Source of the DNA: Goniomonas avonlea
Taxonomy: Eukaryota; Cryptophyceae; Goniomonadida; Goniomonadaceae
Length of the DNA: 20,234 nucleotides
Assembly (NCBI GenBank): GCA_003573635.1
Contig: QUTJ01031803.1
Location: 1-20,234, forward strand
Direction: 5' to 3'
Under the pieces are notes generated by a model, which had not been told where the DNA came from, did not search any database, and saw only the letters and a program-made list of their open reading frames with translations. Shown one piece after another: positions 1 through 9,667 of this stretch. Positions within the stretch are counted from its first letter, which is position 1, and every line of letters starts with the position of its first letter. The position numbers and the translations under genes were made by a program.

Positions 1-301
1 GAGCCGGGTGCGAGTGCAGTGAGCGCACATGGGAGTGCAGTGAGTCCATGTCGCGAGTGTGTGCCTCTCCCCTCCAGAGTTGGTGCGCGTGAGTTGGTGT
101 GGTGGTGTGCGTGTGAGCTGGTGTGCGTGTGAGTTTGTGCGTGAGAGCTGGTGTGGTGGTGTGCGTGTTGTGCGTGTTAGTTTGTGTGCGTGTGAGTTTG
201 TGTGTGTGTGTCGAGAACGCAGCTCATACGCAACTGCGTGCCACAGTTGGTACACATGGTCGCTTTAATATACACAGGCACCGGAGCAGATACCCAAAGT
301 C
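1..301. other. TG-rich low-complexity flank downstream of the p52 gene
   Basis: This stretch lies 3' of the p52 stop codon. It is built of irregular GTGTGCGTGTGAG-type repeats (about 80-215) with a variant reading of 'gagttggtgt/gagctggtgt'. Short ORFs here consist of Cys/Val/Arg-rich simple-sequence translation and are not credible genes. A TTTAATA stretch near 264-270 lies just 3' of the minus-strand stop and might belong to polyadenylation of p52, but no clear signal is visible. I see no gene. Confidence 0.6.
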
Positions 302-3300
302 TTAGGTCGCGGTCGTAAACGACTTGATGAACGCGGTCACGTCCTCGCACGCACTCGCAGCAACGACGAGCAGCCCCCGCAGCATTTGCGAGTTCGAGTA
401 CAGACACACTCCTCGCTTCTCGGCGAAGGACACGGCGGCTGTGTAAGCCTCCGTGTTGACAAAATTGCTATACATGACGCCTTCCTGGGCCCGAAGGCGC
501 TGTCGCTCTGACTCCCACAGAGAGATCTGAGCATGGGTTAGACAGTGAGTGAGTGAGTGAGAGGGGACGGGGGGAGATGGGAGGGAGGGGAGAGAGCGAG
601 AGAGAACGAGAGGAGAGAGGGCACTCAGGAAGCGCAGGACAGTCCCAGAACTACGATATTCTCTTAGAGCTACCTAGGAGTGGCATGTCGTATGCTGTGT
701 CTTGCATGTGTGACATGTGTGACAGGCCGTGACTGGCCGTGGCAGGTGATCAGTGAGTTTAGAGCAAAGGTCATATTAAACGAGCAGGCGTGAGAAGACG
801 AAAAGGACCCACAGGGACATAACTCCTTGAGTGTGGCTAAACCCTTGCGGACATGCATATTCTGGCGTGCGGACACACAAAATCTTGATGTGTGGGGGCG
901 CGAGGACACGGGCCACGAGGCACTGACCTGATTGGACAGGCATTGACCTGATAGGAGACAGGCACTGACCTGGTAGGAGACAGGCACTGACCTGATAGGA
1001 GACAGGCACTGACCTGGTTTGAGACAGACACTGGCCTGATTGGAGACAGACACTGACCTGATAGGAGACAGGCACTGACCTGGTTTGAGACAGACACTGA
1101 CCTGATTGGAGACAGGCACTGACCTGATTGGAGACAGGCACTGACCTGGTGTCTGCCTGGTGTCTGCCGACCTGATTGGGGACAGACACTGACCTGATAG
1201 GAGACAGACACTGACCTGGTTTGAGACAGGCACTGACCTGATTGGAGACGGCGGGCGGGACGGGCGGCGACGGACACTTGCCGTGCGCATGCAGGGTCAA
1301 AAACTGTATAATCTGGTTGGCGGTGATGCCTTTAAGGAGGGCGTTGCGGACGCTGGAGCGGGTGAGGGAGGCCACAACGAGGTTCTTGAGGCGGTACAGC
1401 GGCTGCGCAAAGTAGGACAGGACAGAAATCTGGGGCGGGGGTGAGATCGGGTGGAGGTGTGATGGGGTGGGGTGTGATTGGGTGGAGGGGGGGAGCTGTG
1501 ATTGCGGGGGGATGTGATTGAGTGGAAGTGTGATGGGGTGGAGGTGTTGGTGACAGTGAGATCGAGGACAGCTGAGGTCGACGAGGAGTGCTGGCTGTGC
1601 ACAACGAGGACTGCATATTCCATGCATGTCTCGACCTGGACAGTGCGTGTGGGTTGTGCGTGTGCTATCAGTCTGTACTTGTGCGTGTGTCTCTCTCTGC
1701 GTGTGCGTGTGTGTGTGCGCGTGTGGCAGGCGCACCTGCAGGGGTGACGAAGTGTACGCGTAGATCCGGAAGTTACTTTCAACAATAATATGCCCTTCGG
1801 ACTGGCCCGTGGGCAGATCCAGAGTTTGCGATGAGGTCGAGGTCAGCCCCAGCAGCAGCTGCGTTGGGTACCACAGCGTTTCCTTGTCCCCGGGCTGAAA
1901 CAGCAGGATTAGGGGGGGGGGCAGTCGGAACTGCAGCAGACGCAGCCGTGGAGAGATTTCCCTCACGCAAACCTTCTAAGGGCGAGAAGCATAGTGACCG
2001 CACCCTCCATGAGCGGCAAACCATCTCGGGGCGAGAAGCATGCAAGGATAGTGTACCGCAGACGCCCCTTGAGGGACAAACCCTCTCAGGGCGAGAAGCA
2101 TGCAAGGATAGTGCACCGCACACTCTCCAGAGCGACACCACGCGGCACGCCATTCTGTGTGCCCGTGCTCGTGAATGTCGTGTGCAACACCAAGGCATGG
2201 AGTGCTGAGCGGGTTCTTCAAAAAATAATGGACGTACCCGTTGGTAGACAAGTCCCAAATCGCGAAATGAGGCAAGCAGCGCAACTTGTACTGGCGTTGG
2301 CGCTTCGATTTCATACCGCTGCAAGGGAGAGATCGCTCAGGCAGTTGGCTGGCAACGAATCGCAAATACATGCGCTATGAGATGTAACGACAGCCAGGGG
2401 TGCCGCAAGACACTGAACCGACAAAAGTTCATGAGAAATCACCTGACCAAAAGAGCAAAAGCTCAGTTGCAGCACAAAATTGAACGCTTCATCACGCTCC
2501 TCATTTGTCTGCGATTGTATCAGTAGAGCAGCAAGTCGGCGAGACAGAAACACACCGTTCGAGATCTGATGCGTTCCAGGACCAAAGTCCACACTTGACT
2601 GCGCACATCCTTCAACAAAAACTGAAAACCTCGATTGGTTATACCCTCCGCTCCACTGCAGGCGCTTCAGAATACGTTGGGGAGGATTGACGAAACGCAC
2701 TTCAAAAGCTGAGACTTATGCAGGGTCTGCAGCACAGCTCTGGTCCACTGGTCTGCCACACCTGCACGCACAGACACCTGATTCACCAGTAAATGAAGCA
2801 CATCTTCCCATGTGTGCTGTGCTGCAGCGCGCAGATCGTCCACAGACACAGAGTTTTTTTCTTTCTTGTCAACACTAACAGGAAAAGGGGTTTCGTCGCT
2901 GTGGGCGGGCAGTGAGATCGAGCAAACAGTCCGCAACCACACACCGTGCGGCGATTGCTCTTCTCAAACTGGCCTTGAACGTTGGGTGAAGATGATACGA
3001 GACGTTCCCCCTGTGGCACGATGTGTCAGCTCGGCACCTGAAGCTGGAGCCTACTTTGTGGTGGCAGACTCCATCGTGTGAAAGGCCTTGATCCGATCCA
3101 TGGCAATTTCATGTTGCTTGAGCGCATGCGGTTGAACCCATGCTCGCAACGTGACGGCAGGAACAGGTTGATCGACGTACAGCATCCGCATGATGTGCTG
3201 GCGGGCGAGGGGCGGCAGCAACCTGGAAAACTGTCAGTGTCAACACACAGCTTCGAACCACAAACCGGATAAGAGCGATGCAAGTCCATGAACTCGCGTG

Positions 3301-3357
3301 GAGACGATCGAACGACGCTGTGGTCAACTGCTCGACGTACTCCAGGACGTCTTCCAT
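302..3357 (-). CDS. GTF2H4: TFIIH subunit p52 (GTF2H4 / TFB2), complete, 10 exons
   Basis: p52 is a core subunit of nuclear TFIIH; it anchors and stimulates the XPB helicase in promoter opening and nucleotide-excision repair, and its C-terminus binds p8/TTDA. Exons in coding order: 3357-3266, 3222-3055, 3010-2945, 2874-2701, 2655-2556, 2508-2443, 2318-2238, 1894-1736, 1429-1238, 526-302. All joins keep frame and give 440 residues; recalled human p52 is about 460. Matches in order: ARQHIMRMLYVDQPVP (N-terminal region), RGFQFLLKDV, FVLQLSFCSFGQ, FRDLGLVYQR, GHIIVESNFRIYAYT, YRLKNLVVASLTRSSVRNAL, GITANQIIQFL, and the p8-binding end SLWESERQRLRAQEGVMY. The start is the first Met of the exon encoding EYVEQLT; the N-terminus is slightly shorter than in human. 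Six introns are 43-70 nt; 2319-2442 is 124 nt; the three nearest the 3' end (343, 306, 711 nt) hold repeats. It is divergent from the BRCT gene. The exon model rests on homology and phase, not transcripts. Confidence 0.95.
540..640. repeat. Purine-rich simple sequence in p52 intron 9
   Basis: A run of GTGA repeats (547-562) is followed by G/A-rich sequence on the plus strand up to about 620. It reads as a polypyrimidine-rich stretch on the transcribed minus strand, just upstream of the exon 10 acceptor at 527/526, so it could serve as an extended polypyrimidine tract. Confidence 0.55.
921..1249 (-). repeat. 22-bp minisatellite (about 15 copies) spanning the p52 exon 9 / intron 9 donor junction
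   Basis: On the minus strand the unit is about GTCTCCAATCAG followed by GTCAGTGCCT. Copies vary at a few positions (CAATCAG / CTATCAG / CAAACCAG; GCCT / GTCT). The last unit on the plus strand (first in transcription) overlaps the end of exon 9: its first half encodes Val-Ser-Asn-Gln, which aligns to the conserved p52 sequence before the next exon, and the real donor is the CAG|GTCAGTG at 1238/1237. Every downstream unit repeats this exon-end plus donor sequence. The unit length is not a multiple of three, so using another copy as donor would usually shift the frame. Confidence 0.93.
1430..1735. repeat. G-rich and TG-rich repeats filling p52 intron 8
   Basis: The 306-nt intron contains a degenerate 'ggtggaggtgtgatgg' array at about 1440-1550 and a TG/CT tract at about 1640-1725. 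The flanking exons are clear p52 coding sequence joined in phase 0. Long minus-strand ORFs running through it are Pro/His/Thr-rich translations of repeats, not protein. Confidence 0.7.
1966..2133. repeat. 60-bp tandem repeat (about 2.8 copies) in p52 intron 7
   Basis: Three consecutive units start near 1966, 2015 and 2075 and share the core 'ggcgagaagcatgcaagg'. Units two and three are nearly identical across 60 bp; the first is shorter and more diverged. The array lies inside the 343-nt intron between exons encoding LGLVYQR and GDKETLWYPT. Unlike the array at 921-1249, the unit does not obviously include either splice site. Confidence 0.85.
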
Positions 3358-3550
3358 GAAAAAGCCGGCCAGCGTGCAAGCTGGACCTTATGATGATAAG
3401 GCTGCTCTGAGTCGCGTTTTGTATTTAAGCATTAGAAAATATCCTATCATCTTTTGGCGGCAAAGGCTGCAGCTTGGCAGCCTTGGCAGTGCAAAGGCAA
3501 AGAAACAAAGCACAAAGCTCCTGTGCCAGCCTGGCAAGTTTCTCTTGCCC
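3358..3550. promoter_or_regulatory. Short intergenic interval between divergent p52 and BRCT genes; candidate bidirectional promoter
   Basis: The proposed start codons of the minus-strand p52 gene (3357) and the plus-strand BRCT gene (3551) are 193 bp apart and point away from each other. The interval is more AT-rich around 3410-3455 (including gtatttaagc) than its surroundings. No TATA box or initiator can be assigned with confidence. The plus-strand frame is open back to 3278, so an earlier Met (3353 or 3278) is possible for the BRCT gene; those would overlap p52 exon 1. Confidence 0.4.
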
Positions 3551-6500
3551 ATGAACAGGCGGAAATGTCGAGGCCGTCTCATGGAGCAGTTTGAGGGAAC
3601 AACGTTTTTCTTGGGCAGCTCGATCGACTATGAGAGCGAGCAACGCTTACGAAGGCTGGCGCAGTACCTGAACGTCCCTGTAACCGAGGATGAGTCCGAG
3701 TGCACACACCGCTTTGAGGCCCGAGGCCTGCATGTGAGTCATCAGTTTGCAACTCACTTGCACCAACTGTTTCTCACAACCAGTAGGATTACTCGACAGA
3801 ACCTTTCGTTGTAACAGAATGGTGGCCATTCATGTGCAAGGAGAAAGGGGCGAGACTAGGTGAATACTCTCGGGCTTTGTTTATCCCCCCACGACAACAT
3901 AATGGGGTGCCCGGCCTTTCTGAGAAGGTGCATGGTGGTCATTGCCTGCGCAACGTTGACACGCTCGGTTCAGGCCTTTCTCCTTTCAGGGTTTTCATCT
4001 GAGGAAGATTGGTCCTATGTCGAAGGTCTCACCACCGTCGCTGGTGCCACGCCTTATTCCATTGGGCGAGACGTCAACCTGTCTGATCAACAATGGAAAA
4101 TACTCTCGCATGTCGTTTGTTCAACGTGAGTAATGCTGCAGAAACCAACGAGAGACTAACCCGCAGTAGTGACGAGCCAGACTATGACTTGATTGAGACC
4201 GCTGAATCGTTCGGAGTGGCAGCCGTGAGCTTGGACTGGCTTGAAGCGTCGGTTAAACTGTGGCGCTACCAAGACGTTGCTCGGTTCAGAATGGTGCGCC
4301 CTCAGGCCGTCGAAGCACCTCTGGATGCGGATGCGGATGCGGATGCGGATTCCTGCCAAGATGATGCGGGGGAAGAACCAACGATGCATCACAAGGAAGT
4401 GCCTCAACCGTTGACTTCGAGAAGAGGACCTCCTCCTGAGGAAATTCATCAACAGGTGGACAGCGCCGGTGATAGATCCAGGTCGACCCATCAATCCTCA
4501 CTGCCAAAATCTGATAATGTTCGGGCAAAATCGAAGAATCACGAAGATCGCCAGCGAAAACGTACCGAGAATAAAAGGAGCACAGCTGAGATCGAGGAAG
4601 CCAAACGGTCGTGGGAAAACGTGGTGTTCCAGATTATGTGCCCCAGGTGGTTGCATGCTGGCAAATGGTCGATGTTTGACTGCTTGTGTGCAGGAGGTCA
4701 AAGTTGATCAAACGACTCAGGGACAGAGGTGCAACTGTCTTAGAGGACCGTGGTTACAACAGCCGGGCAACACATCTTGTGGCTGCGCGTGCTGCGCTGA
4801 GTGCAGCGTTCTTGTGTTATATTGCTGGTGAGCTCGCCTCCAAGCCCTTTGATAATTTGCCTTTTTTTCTATGCTGCGTTGTTCGACTCCCGCTGATCAC
4901 TGTACTGCAGCCGGCAAATGGGTTGTGGATCTCGATTTTGCGAGAGCGTGCTGTGCCGCTCGCCGCTTTCTCCCTGAGGTGCGCGGGTTTGATCGATCGA
5001 ACTTGAGCAGGTTCGAGAGGAGACACCGACCGTGCCTACATCACGCTACGGATACGCTAACCGACCTGTTGCTAGTTTGCTTGCAGAGGAGGGGATGGAG
5101 GCAGGCAGATGATCGCCCCCCCTGCGTATTGGCGCGCTGCCCTCTCCCTCACCCTCCCTCCCGGGTTCGCACGCAATCCGTACTCTGTGTGTGACACGCC
5201 TCGGCAGGAGGTGGAGAAGCATGAGCTCTATGGCGACTCTGTTGTTGATGGGGTCTGGCTGGGTGCGCCACGCCGCTGGCGCCAGACCAGCCACCCACCC
5301 TTTCGGGGCGTCCGTGTCTGTATTTTCGATCCCCGCCCGGCTACCACGAGCGACCTTGTCAATTTAGTTCACGCAGGCGGTGGCGACATTGTCAGGATGC
5401 CGGTATGTGCACCCCCCCCCCCCCCCCCCCCCCCCCTCTCTCCCCCCCCCCAATATTTGTCACTTATTACGGTGTGCTGAGCGATGGATCAAATGGACCG
5501 AGCATCTGCCCCACGAATCGATTCCCACGAAGTGTTCATATTCAGGCTGACCCCTTTCGTAGCGAGAGGGCGAGGACATTCGGAGTTACGTCGAGGTCTG
5601 GAAACGTAAGGGGGACGTCAAGGTCAAACTCAAGGTCATTGTCACTTCTCGGTGGCCCCGCCGTGGCAGCATTCAGCGACGCGTCTTGTCTGGTTTGCAG
5701 GTAGCGTGCCTACTCTTGCTCAGCGCCCTTGTGCCGCTCACTGAAGTTTTCGCAGCGCTCCAAAGTTCCTGTTATCTGCGTTGCTGCGCCGTTTCTTGTT
5801 GACTGGATCGCACGAGGGGCCCAGCCACCACAGGGCGCACACCGTCCCAAGAGCGCTCCGAAAACGACGTCGCCGTTGCTGAAGCGAACCGTTATTGAGG
5901 TGGAGGATGATGACGGCGGGCAGCGAAAGCGTGCGCGAGGCATGGGGAGTGACTCCCCTGGGCGGGGGGACATTGCGTCAAGCAGCGGGGGCGACAACAA
6001 CGTCGTTGTGGTGGACGATGACATTCAGGTACGAGACTCACTCCTACGCGCATTGATGTCTGCCCCGCCTCAAGCTTCGCTACACGCCTCCGACAGATCT
6101 TGTTCCTCACACGGGTGTATGGACCACACACACGCGCGCTCCAACAACACACACCTGCCACTGTAGGAAGTTCAGCACCCACCACATGCATGCTGAACCT
6201 TCTGTGTAGGCGGATGTTGGTGCTCTGGACCCGCCGCCTGTCGTACACGACTCTATGTCCGACCTGGAATCTGATAATGGCATTGTTTTGGTGCCTGACT
6301 CGGTGACGGGTGGGGGAGAATCTGGGCCGAGCAGGAGCGAGGGGGATGAGGGTGAGGGCCGGGCAGGCGGTGATGTGGGTCATGGAGGTCAGCCAGCGGA
6401 TGGGGCACAAGCGGGGGATGGGGCCGAGGCGGATGATGAGGGGCAGACGGGTGATGGGGGGCAGACGGGTGATGGGGGGCAGACGGGTGATGGGGGGCAG

Positions 6501-8013
6501 ACGGGTGATGGGGGGCAGACGGGTGATGGGGCCCAGGGTGTTGGGGGTCAGGGTGCAGAGGCGCAAGCGGCCCAGGCAGGCGATGGAGGCCAGGCGGGTG
6601 CTGGGGGCCAGGGTGATGAGGCGAGTGGCGATGGTACTGGCGCTGCTGCAGCTTTGGTACCCAAGTGCGTTGTGTTGCCCACTCCTCATGCTTTGCCTTT
6701 ATCCTTCTGCGATGCAAGGAGTCGCCGCATGTGCATGTCGAGAGACGGTGTCCGACATTATCATCGGGCAACAAAATCTGACCCTGACCACGCGCTTTCC
6801 AGGAGAAGCGACGTCTGGGTCACTGTGACCGAGGGGCGACTTCAGCAACTGCGCAACAATACGAGCGCTTCCTCGATCAAGGTATCGCAATAGCTGTCTG
6901 TTTGGATGTGGAGCACTTCGAGACCACAGTCAACCTCGATGATCGAGAACGCTTGATGCTCAACACATTCGCGGAGACGCGTGCACTGACGATGTTGAGA
7001 AATCTGATATTGACGAAACCAGTGCCGCCCCAAACGAATCGCCCATTGCTGTTTGTAACGATCCCCACAACCCCCTCTAAGCCACAGATGTGTGTAATTG
7101 GAACTCATCAATGCCGGTCGTGCGTGAGAGAGGCACCATGCGCACACAGACATCGTTACTGTAGTTGAACAGATTTCACCCTCGGAGGGCTTCTTTCCTC
7201 TCAAGAAGCTGCTCCTAATGTGTGAGGCCCTGAAGCACAACGACTCGACGAATAGGTTGGACCTCATGGAGTGTAACATCGGGGATCGCGGCTGCGCCGC
7301 TGTTGCTGAGATGCTGATGCACAACACCTTTCTTCAGACTCTTGATTTGCAGGTGTGGAGCAACCCAGGAGAGCGTGACTCTTGAACGACTTTGTTTCGA
7401 ATTCTGCTTCACGACTTTCCTGCGTCGCCTGAACCATTTGACAGTGGAACAACATCAGCAACGAGGGCGCGCGAGTTCTGTCGAAGAGTCTGATCCATTG
7501 CAAGCTCACCTCCCTGTATATGGCGAACAACAACATATCGCCGAACGTCACAAGCCAAATGAGCGATGAAAAGCCAGGTGTGCGCAGATAATCATGTCTC
7601 TATCCAGAAGTGTGATGGCTCGATCCCCTATGCCCCACGAGACCATCCAAGGTGATGTTTCCAATGACAGTCACCCCTCTAGCGCACTCCTGAAAAAATG
7701 GGATGGCATTGCTCCTAATATCGGCGTCGGCAGTCACCCTCGTTATTCACTGGGCCCACGCAACTGAGAAGTCGGTTTTCGTTGACCAATTCACCGACGA
7801 TTGTGGCTCCCTTGGTTCCGAGGAAGTGTCAATGAGTGACGATGACTGGGAGGACTTCGACTATCGACCTCGATCGCCACGCGAGGGGGGGGGTGGCGTC
7901 GCTGCTGCTGGTACGTCTTGTAGTCTCTGTCCCTCTTCTCACTCACTCCGGACGTTCTCTCTCTCACACACCCTCTCGCTCACACACTCACCCACTCACT
8001 CACTCACTCACTA

Positions 8014-8058
<45 letters not shown>

Positions 8059-9667
8059 GCGGGCGCATGTCTCCAGCCTGACAACCTTGCTGATTTTTTG
8101 CCCAGGCGGAGGTCAGGATCGAGCAGAGAGTGACAACGACGATGATCCTCGAATGTATGGTGGTGCCGTTGCTGGCGAGGAGGAAGATGACTATTCTGGT
8201 GCGGACTCTTGCCCTCATCCATTTGCGGTACCGAGAAAAAAACTCTCGATGCGGAACAAAGTGCTGACACATTGTGTTGCCCGAGTTCACTCTCAGGTTC
8301 ATCAGCGTTGTGTGGCCCTCTGTTGTTGTTGACTTGAGCGCAAGATAGGCGGCAGCCCCGATGCAAACATTGAAATGTTGGAACAGACAACTTGGATGCA
8401 TATCGCCAGGCTGTTGTCCTGGGACGAGACCGTGTTCCTCTCTCTCCTGCAGCGCCTTGCTAGACATGTGACATATCAAGAGAAAGACCTGGTGGCTGAC
8501 TAGTCTGAAGCATGCACATATTCGGATAAAAAGAGAAATGATCACGAGATCAGGCGTCACACCTTTCTCGCAGACGTGGCCGGTGACCCAGACAGCGCGT
8601 ACAGCGACAGCGACCTAGACTGGAGCTTGCGGGACTCCTCTGCAGGCGAGGTGACCGAGAACGAGTACACCGGTGTTGACATTGACCTCGCCCCCCGTCC
8701 CGCCCAGCCCCACGAAGAATCAGACAGCGATTCTATTCCGTTGAAGCGCACCGTGTCCTCGTCGGCAAGGCGGCGCGCGCTTGAGTCAAGGTCACCGAGT
8801 CCTGAAGGGGACTCGCTCACGAGGCGGGCCTTGAGTCCTAGCGCACTGCCACCGTGGACACGGGGTCCGCTAGGTGGACCAACGGTGAGTGGTTGCTGTG
8901 GCGGTGGTGCGAGACGGGAACACGTCTGCAGACGGAGAAGAACGAAACACTCCACACCCGGATGTTGTGTTGTGGGTGCTCTAATCCGTCTCAGTGCGGT
9001 ATGCGGGTTGTTGTGTCTGAACAGCGAGTGGTGACTCGCGCTTTGTGTGTGTTGGGCGGTTGTTGTGCTGTCTGCGTTCTCGATCCGACGTCTCCTGACG
9101 CGAACCCAGGCAAGCCCGAACCGCATCACTGCCCCCGCGACCGGGCAACCGTCGTCCCCTCCCCGAATCACTGGCACCCACCGCCGAGTGCGCGTCTTAG
9201 CCAGCCCCAGTCCGAGCCCTGACCGGTCAACGATCACCCACTCGGGCACTCGCGTGGCAGCAGCCAGCCCCACCAGAGCCCTACACCCTCTTCGAATCGA
9301 CTCTGGCACCCACAGTCCAGCACGTGCCGCAGCCAGCCCGAGCCCCAACCAGCACCGTCGCCGGCACAAGACCTTGCAGCTGACTCCGGACAGCGACAGT
9401 GACGGCGGCGACGCACGCGACAGTCACAATCCCATGGACTCACAGCTGTCCGCGACGGCCAAACAGTTGTCCTGTAGTGACTCCAACAACGAGCCAGGAG
9501 AGGTGGCCGGGCCGGGCTGGTGCGGGCTGAACAGTGCCAGGGTGGTGCCGGCACATGAGAGGGTGCTCGAGGTGCCTGCGCCCGCGGGCTCGCTGAAACC
9601 GCCGCATTTCCAATCTGTCGAGGACAACGACGGGGAAATAATTCCTGATAGTGAGGACGAGTCTTAA
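3551..9667 (+). CDS. Multi-BRCT protein with acidic linker, short LRR block and Ser/Asp-rich tail (MDC1/PTIP-like BRCT pair)
   Basis: This is probably a phosphopeptide-binding nuclear scaffold of the DNA-damage response; the role is inferred from its BRCT domains. Proposed exons: 3551-3733, 3974-4125, 4167-4646, 4694-4827, 4911-4978, 5208-5402, 5756-6028, 6210-6656, 6803-7054, 7173-7352, 7445-7577, 7734-7910, 8106-8227, 8339-8467, 8504-8884, 9110-9667; all joins keep frame, about 1287 residues. BRCT1 (residues ~11-58, FEGTTFFLG) looks incomplete. BRCT2 (~62-155) has AFLLSGFS and AAVSLDWLEASVKLW. BRCT3 (~262-339) has RATHLVAARAAL and GKWVVDLDF, and BRCT4 (~368-425) has FRGVRVCIFDP and VPVICVAAPFLVDWI; the last two form a tandem pair. 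Then come acidic and Gly/Gln repeats, RNI-type LRRs (~729-832, RLDLMECNIGDRG, LYMANNNIS) and an acidic tail ending IIPDSEDES. The BRCT exons are firm. Exons at 7734, 8339 and 8504 are weaker; the 36-nt intron 8468-8503 is doubtful. Two adjacent genes, splitting after the BRCT part, is the main alternative. Confidence 0.72.
4326..4352 (+). repeat. Coding hexanucleotide repeat (GATGCG) giving an Asp-Ala run
   Basis: About four GATGCG copies encode an alternating Asp-Ala stretch between BRCT2 and the BRCT3/4 pair, at the start of an acidic then basic disordered linker. It is likely length-polymorphic in units of two residues. Confidence 0.85.
5410..5451 (+). repeat. Poly-C / CT tract near the 5' end of BRCT-gene intron 6
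   Basis: A near-homopolymeric C run (about 27 C) plus CTCTCT and a second C run lies seven bases after the donor at 5403. The region is prone to assembly or polymerase slippage errors, so its exact length should not be trusted. Confidence 0.9.
6441..6530 (+). repeat. 18-bp coding minisatellite (5 near-identical copies), Gly-Gly-Gln-Thr-Gly-Asp repeat
   Basis: Five consecutive GGGCAGACGGGTGATGGG units encode GGQTGD repeats inside exon 8 of the BRCT gene, around residues 572-603. Degenerate relatives (GDGAQAGDG, AGDGGQAGAGGQ) flank them from about 6380 to 6630. The near-perfect DNA identity suggests recent expansion. The antisense reading gives a long Pro/Thr/Ile/Arg ORF (5892-6689) that I treat as a shadow. 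Confidence 0.9.
7977..8056 (+). repeat. CACT and CT simple repeat in BRCT-gene intron 12
   Basis: A (CACT)n run passes into a long perfect (CT)n tract in the 195-nt intron 7911-8105. On the sense strand it is a strong polypyrimidine tract upstream of the acceptor TTGCCCAG at 8105. Confidence 0.9.

Noticed and set aside
80-215. TG-rich tract at the left edge as telomeric or subtelomeric repeat
   Set aside because: The units are irregular and similar TG tracts occur inside introns across the window, so this is ordinary simple sequence here.
921-1249. Regular repeats as a CRISPR array
   Set aside because: The units are contiguous with no unique spacers, in a eukaryotic intron with no cas genes.
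776-1966. Long minus-strand ORF of 396 codons
   Set aside because: It merges real p52 exons 8 and 9 with their introns and the 22-bp array; the intron parts translate to His/Pro/Thr and SNQVSACL repeats, while homology fixes the exon ends.
5892-6689. Minus-strand ORF of 265 codons rich in TRLPPI repeats
   Set aside because: It is the antisense of BRCT-gene exons 7 and 8; the repeats are the reverse of the GGQTGD minisatellite and the sense strand has in-phase BRCT coding.
6803-7168. Reading exon 9 of the BRCT gene through to the stop at 7165-7167 as the gene's end
   Set aside because: A GTAACG donor at 7055 joins in phase 0 to the LRR exon at 7173, whose frame is clearly coding. The alternative end remains possible and is noted in the gene entry.
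8557-9369. Minus-strand ORF of 270 codons
   Set aside because: It lies antisense to the Ser/Asp-rich tail exons and shows no recognisable domain; the high GC keeps the opposite strand open.
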